NCBI GenBank assembly: GCA_032622095.1
Contig: CP136067.1
Span: 98,072,707 to 98,136,706, forward strand
Length of the DNA stretch: 64,000 nucleotides
Direction: 5' to 3'
Source: Siphonodentalium dalli
Lineage: Eukaryota > Mollusca > Scaphopoda > Gadilida > Siphonodentaliidae
The number at the start of each line of letters is the position of its first letter. Within the stretch, counting starts at the first letter, position 1. Positions 12,841 through 24,289 of this stretch are shown piece by piece. Made by a program: the position numbers and the translations under genes. Below the pieces are notes generated by a model. The model was not told where the DNA came from, ran no database searches, and worked only from the letters and a program-made list of their open reading frames with translations.

Positions 12841-14399
12841 CCTATTTGAAGTATAGACCTTTCGACAGGGATATGCTATCGATATCACCATAAATTTTGG
12901 TGGAATAGCTGTTCTATCAGAAATGATGCAATATTTAATAATTACCATCCCAATTCATTTAGAATATAATATGCCGATATTTGTCACGTATAACTAAATG
13001 AAAAAGTTCACTAAACGATATTAAATAACATGTTAAACACCAATATAAACAAACACCTCGTAGGATTCATGTTCGAATTAAATTTCTTATACAGTCGTCA
13101 AATCCCCGTGCAGTATCATATTAGATAGCATTCCGATTTATGTCACGTGAAAATAAACGAAGGATGTTCAAATAACAATGCAACAAAGCATGTTAAAAAA
13201 CAATAGAAACAAATAACGCACAGTGCGCTAATGGTTAACACACGAATTCACGTTAGAATTAATCGCCTTGCACTTCTTGGCATCCGAATAACAGACCATG
13301 GGTCAATCAAGCATGTCTCGAGAGACGCCCGATGCATGAAATAATAATGTAAACGACAATAAACGAAATTGAAATTCCCAACTACACCTTTTAACGGACT
13401 CGGCCTCTGTTTTTTAAATTCTGTTCAATCCTATGCTTCATGGACAGATTCAGCTATATACCGGCGTTTGTTTTGGCAGCCTGGAAGGCCAGGAACTATA
13501 CTAGCGGATGGATGTTCTCGAAAATTTGAGTGAGAAAAATCAAAAAATTATTAAATGGTTTGATCTGGGAGAACTGACAGTGGGTGGGTAAATACTCCTG
13601 CTTCGTGTGGACGTATACATACGTTGTCTGTTTTACGATGAGAAACAAACATATGTTGAAAAATTCAGGCTATGACAGAAAGGCGCCTATACATATGACC
13701 TTGACATTTGACCTCTAACATGGGATTAGGAAATTGCCAACAATGTTTTTTTTAATCAGCGGACCAAACTCTACCACCAAGGATATGTTGGCATATGGTA
13801 CTAAAAATGTTTAGGTAAGTCCTAAACCACTGGTATGCATACAGGCAATGCTATTTCCTGGATACATATTGTGTAGTAAGTCATACGGACTCTACAGGTA
13901 TGTCAACCAAATATAAAGAAGAGAATCGGTGGCATGGCGGCGGAATACTGAATTAAAAATTATGCTCACATTTTAGGTAGCGCACGGTCAAATGATAGCG
14001 ATGGTAAAGTATCTTGCATATGGTCAAAATTGTATAAAGATAAAGTTATAAAACACTGCAATAATACTGTCAACACAACTAACAAATGGATATTAAATGG
14101 ACTGCAACCAGTTATAACAATATAGAGATCTAGGGGGCTGGGAACATGGTAACACGGACAAAGGTGCTTAATAACCCTAGGTACACATTCCGAAGCGCCA
14201 CACGGACAATTTTGAATGTCACCATAAATAAAGAATAAGTATAGAACGGCAGCGTACCAGTCAAACCGTTCAGCAAGTTTAAATAAAGGAATATAAATAC
14301 CACGAGGGCCACACACCAATCAATACACTACGAAATTATACTATATGCGAATTATTATAACAACTTTTTACGAGGAAGATAATGGTGCGGGTTAAAATT
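12841..14399. other. AT-rich intronic/intergenic DNA, no supported feature
   Basis: Scattered short repeats only (for example 'catgttaaa.aacaatagaaacaaa' twice, at 13030-13050 and 13189-13215). No gene-like frame with canonical splice sites was recognised. Confidence 0.35.
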
Positions 14400-15860
14400 T
14401 TATAAAGTGATGCTGTTGTTGTCAGGGTCAGAAAAGTGGGAGGGGCAACAAACAAAATATGAAATAGTTTTGTCGCTGATTTCGACAAAATTTATACACA
14501 ACCATCTCCATGATATGGCGCCGTTCGAGTCAGGGTGCACTGGGGAGGGGCACCAACAATTGATTAAAAAAATATTTTCACCGTAGATTTCCACCAAATT
14601 GATATATTATTCTTCTCCATGATACGTGGAATATAATCGTGTGATTTAAAGACGCCGTTTGGGTGACAGATGGGGGTAATAACTATGATAAGAATTGGTT
14701 TAGTTGCTGATTACCACCAAACTTATATATAATCCTATCCATTATATCATGCACGTGTGTGTCCACTGGACGTGGTTTAAATATGTCAAAAGTGGCTCCG
14801 TTAAAGTTATGCATGAGACGCTATTGAGGAGGGGAGTTGTACCAAAGCTGATACAAATATATTTAGCACTAATTTCCACTAAATTCATGCAAGTTCTTCT
14901 CTAATGCTACGATGAATTAAATCATATTTGGTGTCGTTTGTGTCATGGATGGCGAGAGGAGATGCATTAGCATTGATAAGATTATCCACCAAAGTTATGT
15001 ATAGTCATCTTCCAGGCCATCTCCATATCGTTCTAGGAGTTTGTGGCATTCAAATTCCACACTCTCGACAAATGGTGACGGAATTAAGTCACTTGAACAA
15101 CCATATCTTCTCAACTGTCATATTTACATGGGGACTGCAATCAGGGCATTCATATAATGAACTAGCAAAACAGATACATAGAAGAAAGCATTACAAGTAT
15201 ATTTATCACTCTGTTTACGGCACCAAATGTGGTGTTTCTAACCCACATTTTTTATTTCTCGTATCAGTTTAGAAGAACGTGTATGAATTTGGTGGAAATT
15301 AGGGCTAAACATATACTTTATCACATTTGGTGCTCATGCCCTCCCCATTCATGACGCGAACGACTGAACAAATTAGCATCAAATCTGACCCCCCCCCCCC
15401 CCCCCGCAATCCCTCACCCAAAAGGCACCAATCTGGCGTATATTAACCACAATATTAGATTTCTCGTATCACGGAGAAGAATATGTATCAATTTGGTGTT
15501 AATCGCCACTAAACATCTTTTTAATCAATGTTGGTGCCCCCCCCCCCCCCTCCGTTCAGCCCTGACTCGAACTGCCCCACCTTTGATATCTTTTAACCAC
15601 AAAATTATTCTCCTGATATCATGGAAATGATTGTGTATAATTATGGGGGTAATCGGCGACTAACAAAATTGTTATCAAATTCAGTGCTTCCCCACATACA
15701 TGTATCTCACTCAAACGGAACCAATATGGCGTCTTTAAATCACACTTTCAGATTCATCGTATCACAAAGAAGAGTGTGTATCAATTTGTTGAAAATCGGC
15801 GCTAAAAATAGTTGTATCAATTTTGGCGCCCCTCCCCCTTTTAGTGAATTCACCTGGTTT
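14400..15860. repeat. Degenerate array that reverses orientation near 15.25 kb
   Basis: From 14400 to about 15200, units of roughly 130-200 bases repeat in one direction. They combine 'ccaccaaattnatatat', 'tctccatgata' and 'ggcgccgtt.gtcagggtg..gaggggcacca' blocks. From about 15270 to 15860 the same blocks appear reverse-complemented ('aatttggtg.aaat.g.ctaaa', 'ttggtgcccccc', 'cgaactg'). The reversed part contains two poly-C runs near 15390 and 15538. The array overlaps no exon and lies just downstream of the PAN-like exon, inside the presumed intron. Confidence 0.6.
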
Positions 15861-15999
15861 TAGCAATAACACCAGATAACACTCAAATTATGTTGTGGTT
15901 AGATTTGGTGTTCAGGCAGGTTTATGCATAATTTGTTTCAACGGATACATAATTCATTAATTCAAATAAATGGAATAATAACGGTAGGAACACACTTAC

Positions 16000-16305
16000 C
16001 GGCTTCCTCTTGATGACCACAGCACCGCTATCGTCTTCCAGACATGCTCCACGGATAGACGACAGGAAACATTTCATTCCATTTGGGCCGCCATTTTTCA
16101 TATAAGTAGCTGCCACACACCACGGATTTCTGAGACACCATTCGGTGCATTCGATTTTACTCCGGGGCGATGAGATGCTCGAGCCGGTCACATTGAGGGA
16201 TTTCTCCTTCTTCCCTTTGATCACAACATATCCACCCTCCTGGATTCCGTATACACCGTGAACACTCGCGGCTATCAGAAACATTCTGATCATTGAGTAT
16301 AACAT
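16000..16305 (-). CDS. Signal peptide plus PAN/apple-like exon, probable first exon of the FReD gene
   Basis: ATG at 16305 opens a 102-codon exon. Residues 1-20 are a hydrophobic signal peptide (IRMFLIAASVHGVYG). Residues about 21-102 hold a cysteine pattern C-x3-C-x5-C...C...C (IECTEWCLRNPWC, then KCFLSSIRGAC) resembling PAN/apple modules. These often stand in front of fibrinogen domains in invertebrate FREPs. The exon ends ...VVIKRKP at a consensus donor (GTAAGTG) in phase 0, which is the phase required by the micro-exon at 7990-8011. I therefore join it provisionally to the exons at 7990-8011 and 6475-7121 across an intron of about 8 kb. The exon call is good. The join is an inference, and a missed intervening exon is possible. 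Confidence 0.6.
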
Positions 16306-17247
16306 AATGAAAATTTACAACTTTTAAATATCAGTCCGATACGAGACACTGGTGATAGAGCAATGTTAAAATGAGAGGCGAACTTCTCTATAAAGACGGT
16401 GTCATCGACCGTACCTATACGCCCGACCAATGCGTAGGATGCAAGCCAGTAACTTGGCAGTAAAGGTGTGTCTTACTCATCATAGTCCAAGGCGTGTGAA
16501 TTGAGTGACAACCTTCTATCACTGGTATGCGCCACCTAGTTCACTCTAAATAAAGTTTAGTTACGCGTGACTAAATTTTAGTAAACTTTTAACTGAACTA
16601 TTGTGTCAAAACTAATTTTTAGTCAATTCTTAACTAAACTAGTTTCTGACTAAACATTGGTGACTAAATATATACTAACTAAATTGGGTTACCACGTTTT
16701 CCTCCTACACAATTTTAGTTAATTGTAACCCAATAAATTGGGTCAAAATTAATTAGTTAACTCTTTTTGGCGGCCATCTTGGATAGGGAGTTTCAGTTCT
16801 TAAAAGTGTCATTATGTCTTAGCTTCACGAAAATATATACATTTGTATACATTTTACTAGAGTTTCCCGTTTTAATTTGCATCGAACTTTTTTTTGTTTT
16901 TGTTAAATGTTTATTGAAGAAACAATCACATTGAGGAATGTCAAATACAGAATGTTCAATGGCATTGATATGTGTATACATATATGGCATTCCTCACGTT
17001 CACACATATCTCTTTCTTACTGCACGCACTCGCCTGGCTCACAGCATTCGCACACCAGTGGGCTAAAGTGATATAATACATAAATATATGCATATGCATA
17101 GTATATATAGTAAATGTATTATACATATGTCGGTTGTTTCGGATGGACTCAACGCTCAACGTAGAGGCTATTGTGGAGATGGTGGTAGATAGTATATGTT
17201 TAACTGACTGCGTGATAATCGATAGGAGTCGATATGTCGATTTTTTA

Positions 17248-18738
17248 TTAAGTCGCCTGTTTGTTTAAAGCTTTTTCTATAAGGAACCAGTTTTTCAAGA
17301 ATTCTGAAAGTTTCGATTGACATCGTGCTGTATATTTTTCGCAATCGTATCTATATGCCAACTCTTTGAGGAAAACATTAACAGATAAAGTGATTGGTTT
17401 AAATTTAGACCGATATATATATTGTTTAATTAGGAGCCAGAGTAAGTTTGTAGTATAGTTTTTACTAATGGGTGGTGTGCCAAGAATCATCGTCATATTT
17501 GTGGGATAAAGATTTATATCATTATTTTTTCCCCAATTACAGATATCTCTAATAAATGTCTGCACATGACAACAATCCCAAAAAATGTGGTTGATATCTT
17601 CCTTTTCACTTTTACACCTATCACATTTGCCATCTTGTCTTATATTAGATATGTGTAGAAAGTTATTAGTTGATAATATTCTAGAATTTATTCGAAATTG
17701 TAACCATTGTAGCTTGGTGTCAGGCGTCGTGAGAAAGGGTAGTTTATCATATGTAAATAATGTACTTCCCATATCAGGAAACTGTGATTGCCATTTTGTG
17801 CGCGCTTTAGTCGTAATTTGAGAATCGTTCAAAGTTTTGTAAAAATCTTGTCCTCCCCGCGAATTTTTAAGCAAAGTGCTGAAGTTAGTGGGTAGAATGG
17901 GGTAAGAAACTCGAGTTATATGTTGGCCAAGCTTTTTTGCTGTTAATTTTATCTGCTGCTGTATATTGTTTACAGTGATGAAGTCTGTGCGTATATTAAA
18001 TGTCTTCTGTATGGCTTCTTGTGAAAGAAAAGAACCTTTACTATCAAGCATATCATTTATATCCATAATCCCTTTTTCGCGCCAAGAAGTGAAGTTTATT
18101 ACCTTTCCATATTGTTTTATATTTGAATTATTCCACAGCGTACATGTGGATATATTGCAATTGTTCACATTTTGTTGTAAAAATTTGACAAATGATAACA
18201 AAACGTCATGCCAGAATGGATTTGTTAATTTCTTTGCCCGTTTCTCTAAATAGCCATGCTCATATGTAAGGAACATGGGGTCTTCGCATAATGGAATATC
18301 TGTGAGGGGCATCCACTTGGCGCTCTTTGTTATGAGGCGTCTCACCCAAGTTATTTTCATTGACAGCATAAAATTATTGACATTAACCATTTTCAAGCCA
18401 CCGTTTTCGTAATCTTGGCATACAACTTTGCGTTTCACTCGATCACGTTTTGAATTCCATAGAAAATTATAAAGCATAGTGTCCAATTTTTTCATAAATG
18501 TTTTATCGGGATTTGGAAGTGACATGAAAAGGTGTGTTAATTTTGGGAGTATAAGTGATTTTATTACAGTTATTCGACCAATAGGTGTCAGTAATCGGTG
18601 TTTCCATGTCTCAATCAGTCGTTTCACATCAGCAAATTTTATGATTTTCATTTTGTCAAGATGTGTATCGAAATGAATCCCTAGAAGATCAATTTGCATC
18701 GAACTGACTTTGGGCCTAGTCTGAAAAACGACGGCCAT
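17248..18738 (-). mobile_element. 5'-truncated L1-like LINE, ORF2 C-terminal half
   Basis: A 496-codon uninterrupted frame matches the C-terminal half of a non-LTR retrotransposon ORF2. It starts in the distal RT/thumb region (LLGIHFDTHLDKM, then RLLTPIGRITVIKSLILPKLTHLF) and continues through the FLWNSKRDRVKRKVVCQDYENGGLKM block typical of L1/Tx1-type elements. It ends with the zf-RVT zinc knuckle CDRCKSEKEDINHIFWDCC. The endonuclease and catalytic FADD region are absent. The apparent ATG at 18738 is simply the first Met after the truncation point. A stop is followed by AATAAAAA near 17246. The absence of stops implies a recent insertion. It lies upstream of the FReD gene on the same strand. 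Confidence 0.85.
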
Positions 18739-19129
18739 GATGGCCGCTATCTTGTCTGGAGTCTACACTGGAGTCCACTTTTTTTTCTTGTTAACATCCC
18801 TTAAAAGTTGAAGGATATAATATGGAACAAAATGAGTGGGATAAAGTTAAGTCCCATGGGGGTGCAAGGGTACCCTTATCAGCTCCCGGACTAGCTATTG
18901 TTTCGAGTTTCCTTAATATTATCGTGAAATTTCGTCAGGGGCTACGCTATTAGATAATTCGGCATATATGCCTATTTTACTATGAATTTACATCCCGATT
19001 TGTTTTCTTAAATTAATTAGCAGTTTTTTTACAGGCCACGTTGGGGGGATTGGAGGGACCTGACACACCGAGCCGAACTATGTGTGAGAAAACTTTTATA
19101 TCTGAACATGAACATTGCAAAATCCTAGC

Positions 19130-19250
19130 ATCTAGACTGGCCTCAAGCTTTCAAATTGTTGGAAATTTCCCATCTGACACCCCCTCCTAAGGTTGGAAAA
19201 TTTCCAACTGATGACCATTTCAGTCCATCATGTTGACCAAACGTAAGAAA
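19130..19250 (+). repeat. Member of the 'ttggaaatttcc' dispersed repeat family
   Basis: Text built on 'caaattgttggaaatttccc', 'gacaccccctc' and 'ttggaaaatttccaactgat' recurs at 39775-40100, 59280-59420, 59925-60060, 60835-60915, 62575-62705 and 63430-63545. Copies vary in orientation and length. Confidence 0.6.
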
Positions 19251-20014
19251 ATGTTAAAATGTTGGTCTAAAACAACAAATTATCCACTAAAACAAATCAA
19301 CATATTGTCCCTGCACCACATTCACAATGTTCTCCGCCGGCAGTGACATGACGATATTGGGGCCCATTCTAGGATATTATTGTTGTTGTCATTATGGTGT
19401 CTATGAAATGTTTGAATATCTCCATGTATATAATGTCAATAAAGAGTTTATAATAATAAAAAAGCATGTTTTATGTTGATCGGAGAAGTGCAATATATAG
19501 TACTTGGGGCTCGTATGTGTTCTTGTAAAGCGTAGGAAGAGAAAAATACTCATCGCTATAGTCGAGTACCTGTATGCTATACAGTAGATGGAATCGGTGG
19601 AAACTACGTACAGGAAACCGGTATCCTCACATCTGATCGAGTGCATCATCCGGATTTCATGAAGTCGATAAACCACCGCTTCCTCGAATTTGTAGAATAT
19701 ATAAACAAAGACAGATCTGCCGACTCCTGAATGAAGGACTACCCATAACTGGGATCGATTACATCATCCCCATCCTAGCATAGCAAAGATAAATCTTTGA
19801 GTTTGTAGTGCATGTAAATATTCAATATTCCGATAAAGATGTTCGGACCTGTCGGAAACAATAGGCTTGATAGATCATGCCATTAATCTCTACGCTGGTT
19901 AACGCCCGTAGAGATATTCCACCACTACAAAACTTGGGAACTTTTTGAAGTTTTGACAGCGAACCTTATAAAATTGAAAAAATAACGCAGGCAATATATT
20001 TATTAGTTACTAGC

Positions 20015-20280
20015 TGATATGCCCGACTTCGTCAGGGCTATTTGTGGATTTCTTTGTGATCGCGTCTGGACAAACTATTGTTCGATCGGTCCAGAAACAT
20101 GCCTATATGAGCGTATATGAGCGAGGTCAAGGACACGGTCGCACGCACAATTGGACCCGCCCATATTGTTCCCGGGATCAAAGTAGGCGTATATACCAAA
20201 TTCGAGTCGGATTGGTCGAGCAGTTTTCGAGTCTATAGCACACATACAGACAGACAGAAGTTCCAAAATACATAATAGCT
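20015..20280 (-). repeat. Dispersed repeat with 'gcccgacttcgtc' end
   Basis: The copy runs from 'tagctgatatgcccgacttc' to the 'cacacatacagacagacaga' block. In between lie 'gttcgatcggtccagaaac', 'tatgagcgaggtcaaggac' and 'ttggacccgcccatattgtt'. The same blocks appear in the opposite orientation several times at 30480-31370. Confidence 0.75.
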
Positions 20281-20644
20281 TATCTGTTCCTTGATAATGT
20301 ACTTCACTGCGTGTGAAGGTCCCAGTTTCACGATTTACGTGACTTTGTGGGCTATTTCGCTTTGTGTGAAATGTGTGTGGGAAATTAATACAATGTTCAT
20401 TGTGATATCGGCTCACAAACTTCAAAAAGTTCTTAGGTTTTGTACTGGTGGACTAAGATATCTACGGACGTTAACCAGAATAGAGATTCCTGGCATGATC
20501 TAAACACCTCAAAACAGTACCCCCCACATATAATATCCTACAGCTCCTGTGTTATTCATCCGACCATTCTGCAAATGTAAATGCAGTACATTGCGGAAGT
20601 TAGTTATCCTGATAGCTTCCTAACCTTCTTCTGATTGTTTCTTG

Positions 20645-21455
20645 ATTGGAAAATTTGCGTATATAGGTAGTACCCACCTATCATCCCATCCCGTCACCCA
20701 TATTATCTTATGCGCCGCAGGCGCTCGTATATATGTAGTACCCACACACCATCCCATCCCGCCACCATAGTATCTTATGCGCCGCAGGCGTTCTGACAGG
20801 GGCGCCGGAAGCATCCAAGGGCAGGGGGGGGCAGAGCCTACAAAAAGGGCACTTTTCCGCAAAAAAGGGCATTTTCTCCGCAAACTCGGGAAAATAACCA
20901 TAAATTCATTGTGGCAAAAATCCCTATTTTAAAGGTATTTGTCGGTTTTTATGGCCGTTTTGTGATAAAATTGACAAAAAATTAATATTCCTTGTGAAAT
21001 TGGTGGTATTTAGACCAAAAAAGTCACATTTTGCTATAAAAACACGAGATTAAACACACAAAAAGCATTTTCTGTTTCCAGAAAAAGGGCAAGTCTTGCC
21101 CCCGCTCGCCCCCCTTGGTCAAGGGCAGGGGGGTCAGCTGACCCCTCTGCCCCCCTCTTCCGGCGCCCCTGGGCGTTCATATATAGGTAGTACCCACCAC
21201 CACCCGATCCCGCCACCCATAGTATCTTATGCGCCGCAGGCGCTCGTATATAGGTAATACCCACCCACCATCCCATCCCGCAACCATAGTATCTTATGCG
21301 CCGCAGGCGCTCGTATATAGGTAGTACCCACCCATCATCCCATCCCGCCACCCATAGTATCTTATGCGCCGCAGGCGCCCGTATATAGGTAGTACCCACC
21401 GACCACCCCATCCCGCCACCCATAGTATCTTATGCGCCGCAGGCGCTCATATATA
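20645..21455 (+). repeat. 67-68 bp tandem array, interrupted by a MITE
   Basis: The 12-mer gcgccgcaggcg occurs at about 20712, 20779, 21231, 21299, 21366 and 21433. The spacing is 67-68 bases within each block. Units also share 'atataggtagtacccacc' and 'catcccatcccgccaccca'. The gap of about 450 bases between the second and third copies is filled by the element at 20797-21171. Confidence 0.85.
20797..21171. mobile_element. hAT-like MITE inserted in the 67-bp array
   Basis: It begins CAGGGGCGCCGGAAG and ends with the exact reverse complement CTTCCGGCGCCCCTG, a 15-bp TIR of the CAGGGG type seen in hAT elements. Length is about 375 bp with no coding capacity. Flanking bases share GGCGTTC on both sides (ggcgttctga left, ggcgttcata right). 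This is an imperfect trace of a target duplication within an array unit. Confidence 0.7.
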
Positions 21456-21479
21456 GGTCTCGTGAGTCAAAAGGTCCCA

Positions 21480-22900
21480 TAATATATCATGCATAGAGTC
21501 GTCGGTGCGTGTAGCCTGCCGGCCGGCCATCCGTCCACCGAATTGGTTTCATTTAGCATACCCAACAGGTCACACCACTCTGCCGATATCATATCGATCT
21601 TCAGGGTGACTTCTAGATGGGAGCCATCGTTTTTTTTATCTGAAATTAGTTTAAACACATGGCCGCCAGGAGCCATCTTGGATTTCAAATTTGAATCTAT
21701 CTATTTTGAAAATTATAGTCATTTTATGATCACCTCTAGATTGGAGTTATGGTTACAGTTGTGTATATATCGATTGGAGGCCCTCGGTCGGATTCTATAG
21801 GAGTGAATAAAATAGATATTGGCCCCTGATTGGTCAATTGACCTGTGTGTTTTTAGCATAAAAATACAACACACTTCTACCCTATAAATGGTAAAAACTA
21901 CATCAAATTGGCACAAGAATTAACCCTTTCTAGTGAAGTTTGGATTTTGTGGTGTTGTCTGAAAAATGACGTATTTTTATTATTTTTAGTGCGGTTGTGA
22001 CCCCAGTTACAAAAACACAAGATTTAAAGGCGAATTTCCTGCCTGTCGGATATGATGTTTTGTTAATAAAAAGTTACCGCAAATGTAAAACTTTCCAATT
22101 TGAAATTATTATATTGTATATTATATTGTAAACAGTATACACTAAAACGTTTGCACTGAGGACTATGGAAACCTTTACACCACGTTAAACTTATGGGCAA
22201 AGAGTATTTTTGCATTACTGATCCCTGGGAGTCACTTTAAAGTGTTTGATGCATTTGTCACAGCCTGGTCTCTTAATCAATTGAATTTCTTATGTATGGT
22301 GTGGCTATTTGTATTGCTGATGTCTTCTGTCCCCTTACAACAACCAAAAAATAGTATTATATTTTATGAAAAATGCGGCAGCCATTATGGATTTTACTCT
22401 TTGCATGACTAAATCCTTTGGTATATCCTACAGAAAACATCAGATCGTCACCAAACGTCATATGGATCTTCTGGGTGACCATTAGATGTAGGTCATCACA
22501 GTTTTCCCGAATTTTTAAAACCATGGCCGTTAGAAACCATCTTGAATTTTACTCTTTTTATGACTATTTCCTTCGCCATACCATACAGGCGAGATCCCTC
22601 ATCCTGTGTCACTAAATAATTCATATGCATGATATTCTGGGTGATCACTAGATGGGAGCTATCAATATCATTTTTCAAAATTTCGTTAAAACACATCTTG
22701 GATTTCCCATTTGAATCCATCGGCACGACATGCAGCCGAAATGTATTGGATAACTGTTCAGGATAACTTCTAGATGGGAGCTATCGAATTTGAACGACAT
22801 TCAATCAGAAACATAGCTGCGGGCAGCAATCTTGGATTTTAGTCTTTGCATCACTAAATACTTTAAACAATTAAATTTTCCGGATTCCGTATCACTCCAT
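21480..22900 (+). repeat. Degenerate ~200-bp repeats with 'ccatcttggattt' and 'actagatgggagctatc'
   Basis: Blocks such as 'catcttgnattttactctttncatgacta', 'ctgggtgaccattagatg' and 'aaaccatggccgt' recur at intervals of roughly 180-250 bases. Copies are strongly diverged and contain no gene. Confidence 0.5.
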
Positions 22901-23260
22901 TGACTGTAACATAATACATTATCCGCTATCAAAGTTGAGCTACAGTGTCATTGACACTTTCGTTATTCAAATTCCTGATGGGAAAAGCATATTCCCGTAT
23001 TCCAACACCGCACAATTGTCTAAGAAATATGCAGTCACATTTTATTTTAGATGAGGTGATTTTTGGAGCGAGACTCAGTACTAGCAAATGTATAAATTCA
23101 ACCATGGATAGAGAGTCTCTGTTGCTGGTGTATAAATTCAACCAACAGTTGTTATATAGTCTCCGTTTGTGACACCAACTCCCCGCAGAACATATTACCG
23201 GGATTTCCGGCTCATCTCACCGAAATCCCCGTAAAAGTATACGGAATCGCAAAGGGATTT

Positions 23261-23625
23261 AGCGAACGTTCATACGACCACGATTCAATTCGTAAGTGGA
23301 GGAATCGGGCCAGACAAAATCGTGGATAGTTTGTTCACACGATTGCGATATCGTCGTACATGATGATATCGTAGGTTGTTCGCAAGCATGTGATTGACTA
23401 CCCTGCGTTCTTTCCAGCCACGATTTTTACGTAAACACGACAGCGATTACGACGCAAGTGGAGGTATCCAAGGATACGCCACGATTTCGAATCAAATCAA
23501 ACAGTGCTTGATATTATTTTTTGACTTGCGATATTGACGTGAGCATGCGCAGTCCAACTAACAGTTACTTCCTACGACGGAAATCCTTCCACTTACGATT
23601 CATCGTGGTCGTCTGAACGTTCACT
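23261..23625. mobile_element. MITE with ~40-bp terminal inverted repeats
   Basis: The left end (gaacgttcatacgaccacga, then ttcgtaagtggag) pairs with the right end, which contains ccacttacgattcatcgtgg and then cgtctgaacgttc. The interior of about 285 bp is non-coding. Confidence 0.7.
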
Positions 23626-24289
23626 TAGCTACTGGAATCTGGAATTTGATCACGATTAAATTAACTCAATGCTAAAATATATGATTGTGTGTATAAATGA
23701 AACCATGGTTATATATCGAGAGATTCTCCGTTTTGGATTCCGGCAAAACTCCTGAATCCTACTAGTCAATCAAACCAATATCAGAAAAAATATCCAAATA
23801 CCAATAGTCCAGGAGATCGACCCCAAGAAATAACAAATGTTGCTCATTTTGACGGATAAGTGCTATCCGGTCTAATTTTATAGTAATATATAACATTACG
23901 AAAATCCATGATAGCAGTGTTGAATTTGCAGCTTAATTGGCGAAAAACGTATTTTTATTGACCTGCCCGACGACCGAAAATAGAAGAATTTACCGGCGAC
24001 GTCATAGTGTTTACAGGCTTCCGTATAAAGGGAGATAATAGCTAAATCCGAAAGCATGTGGCCCGTGTTGATTCAGTTACTGATAAATCACGCACAATTA
24101 TGCAATAAATATTTCCTAGCACAATTAATAAGGTGTGTTGACGGTTCAAAACAAAATCTTAGAAAGTATATCGAGTAACATTATACAATATATGCATGTG
24201 TCGATATTTTAAGCAACCACAGATTGTCCCCGATTGGACTGGTTTCAACATACGTATATTGAGCAACCAGACAGTTGATGCTAATTAAT

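Noticed and set aside
20620-21423. Gly/Trp- and Ala/Arg-rich minus-strand frames
   Set aside because: Products of the 67-bp tandem array and the hAT-like MITE inside it.
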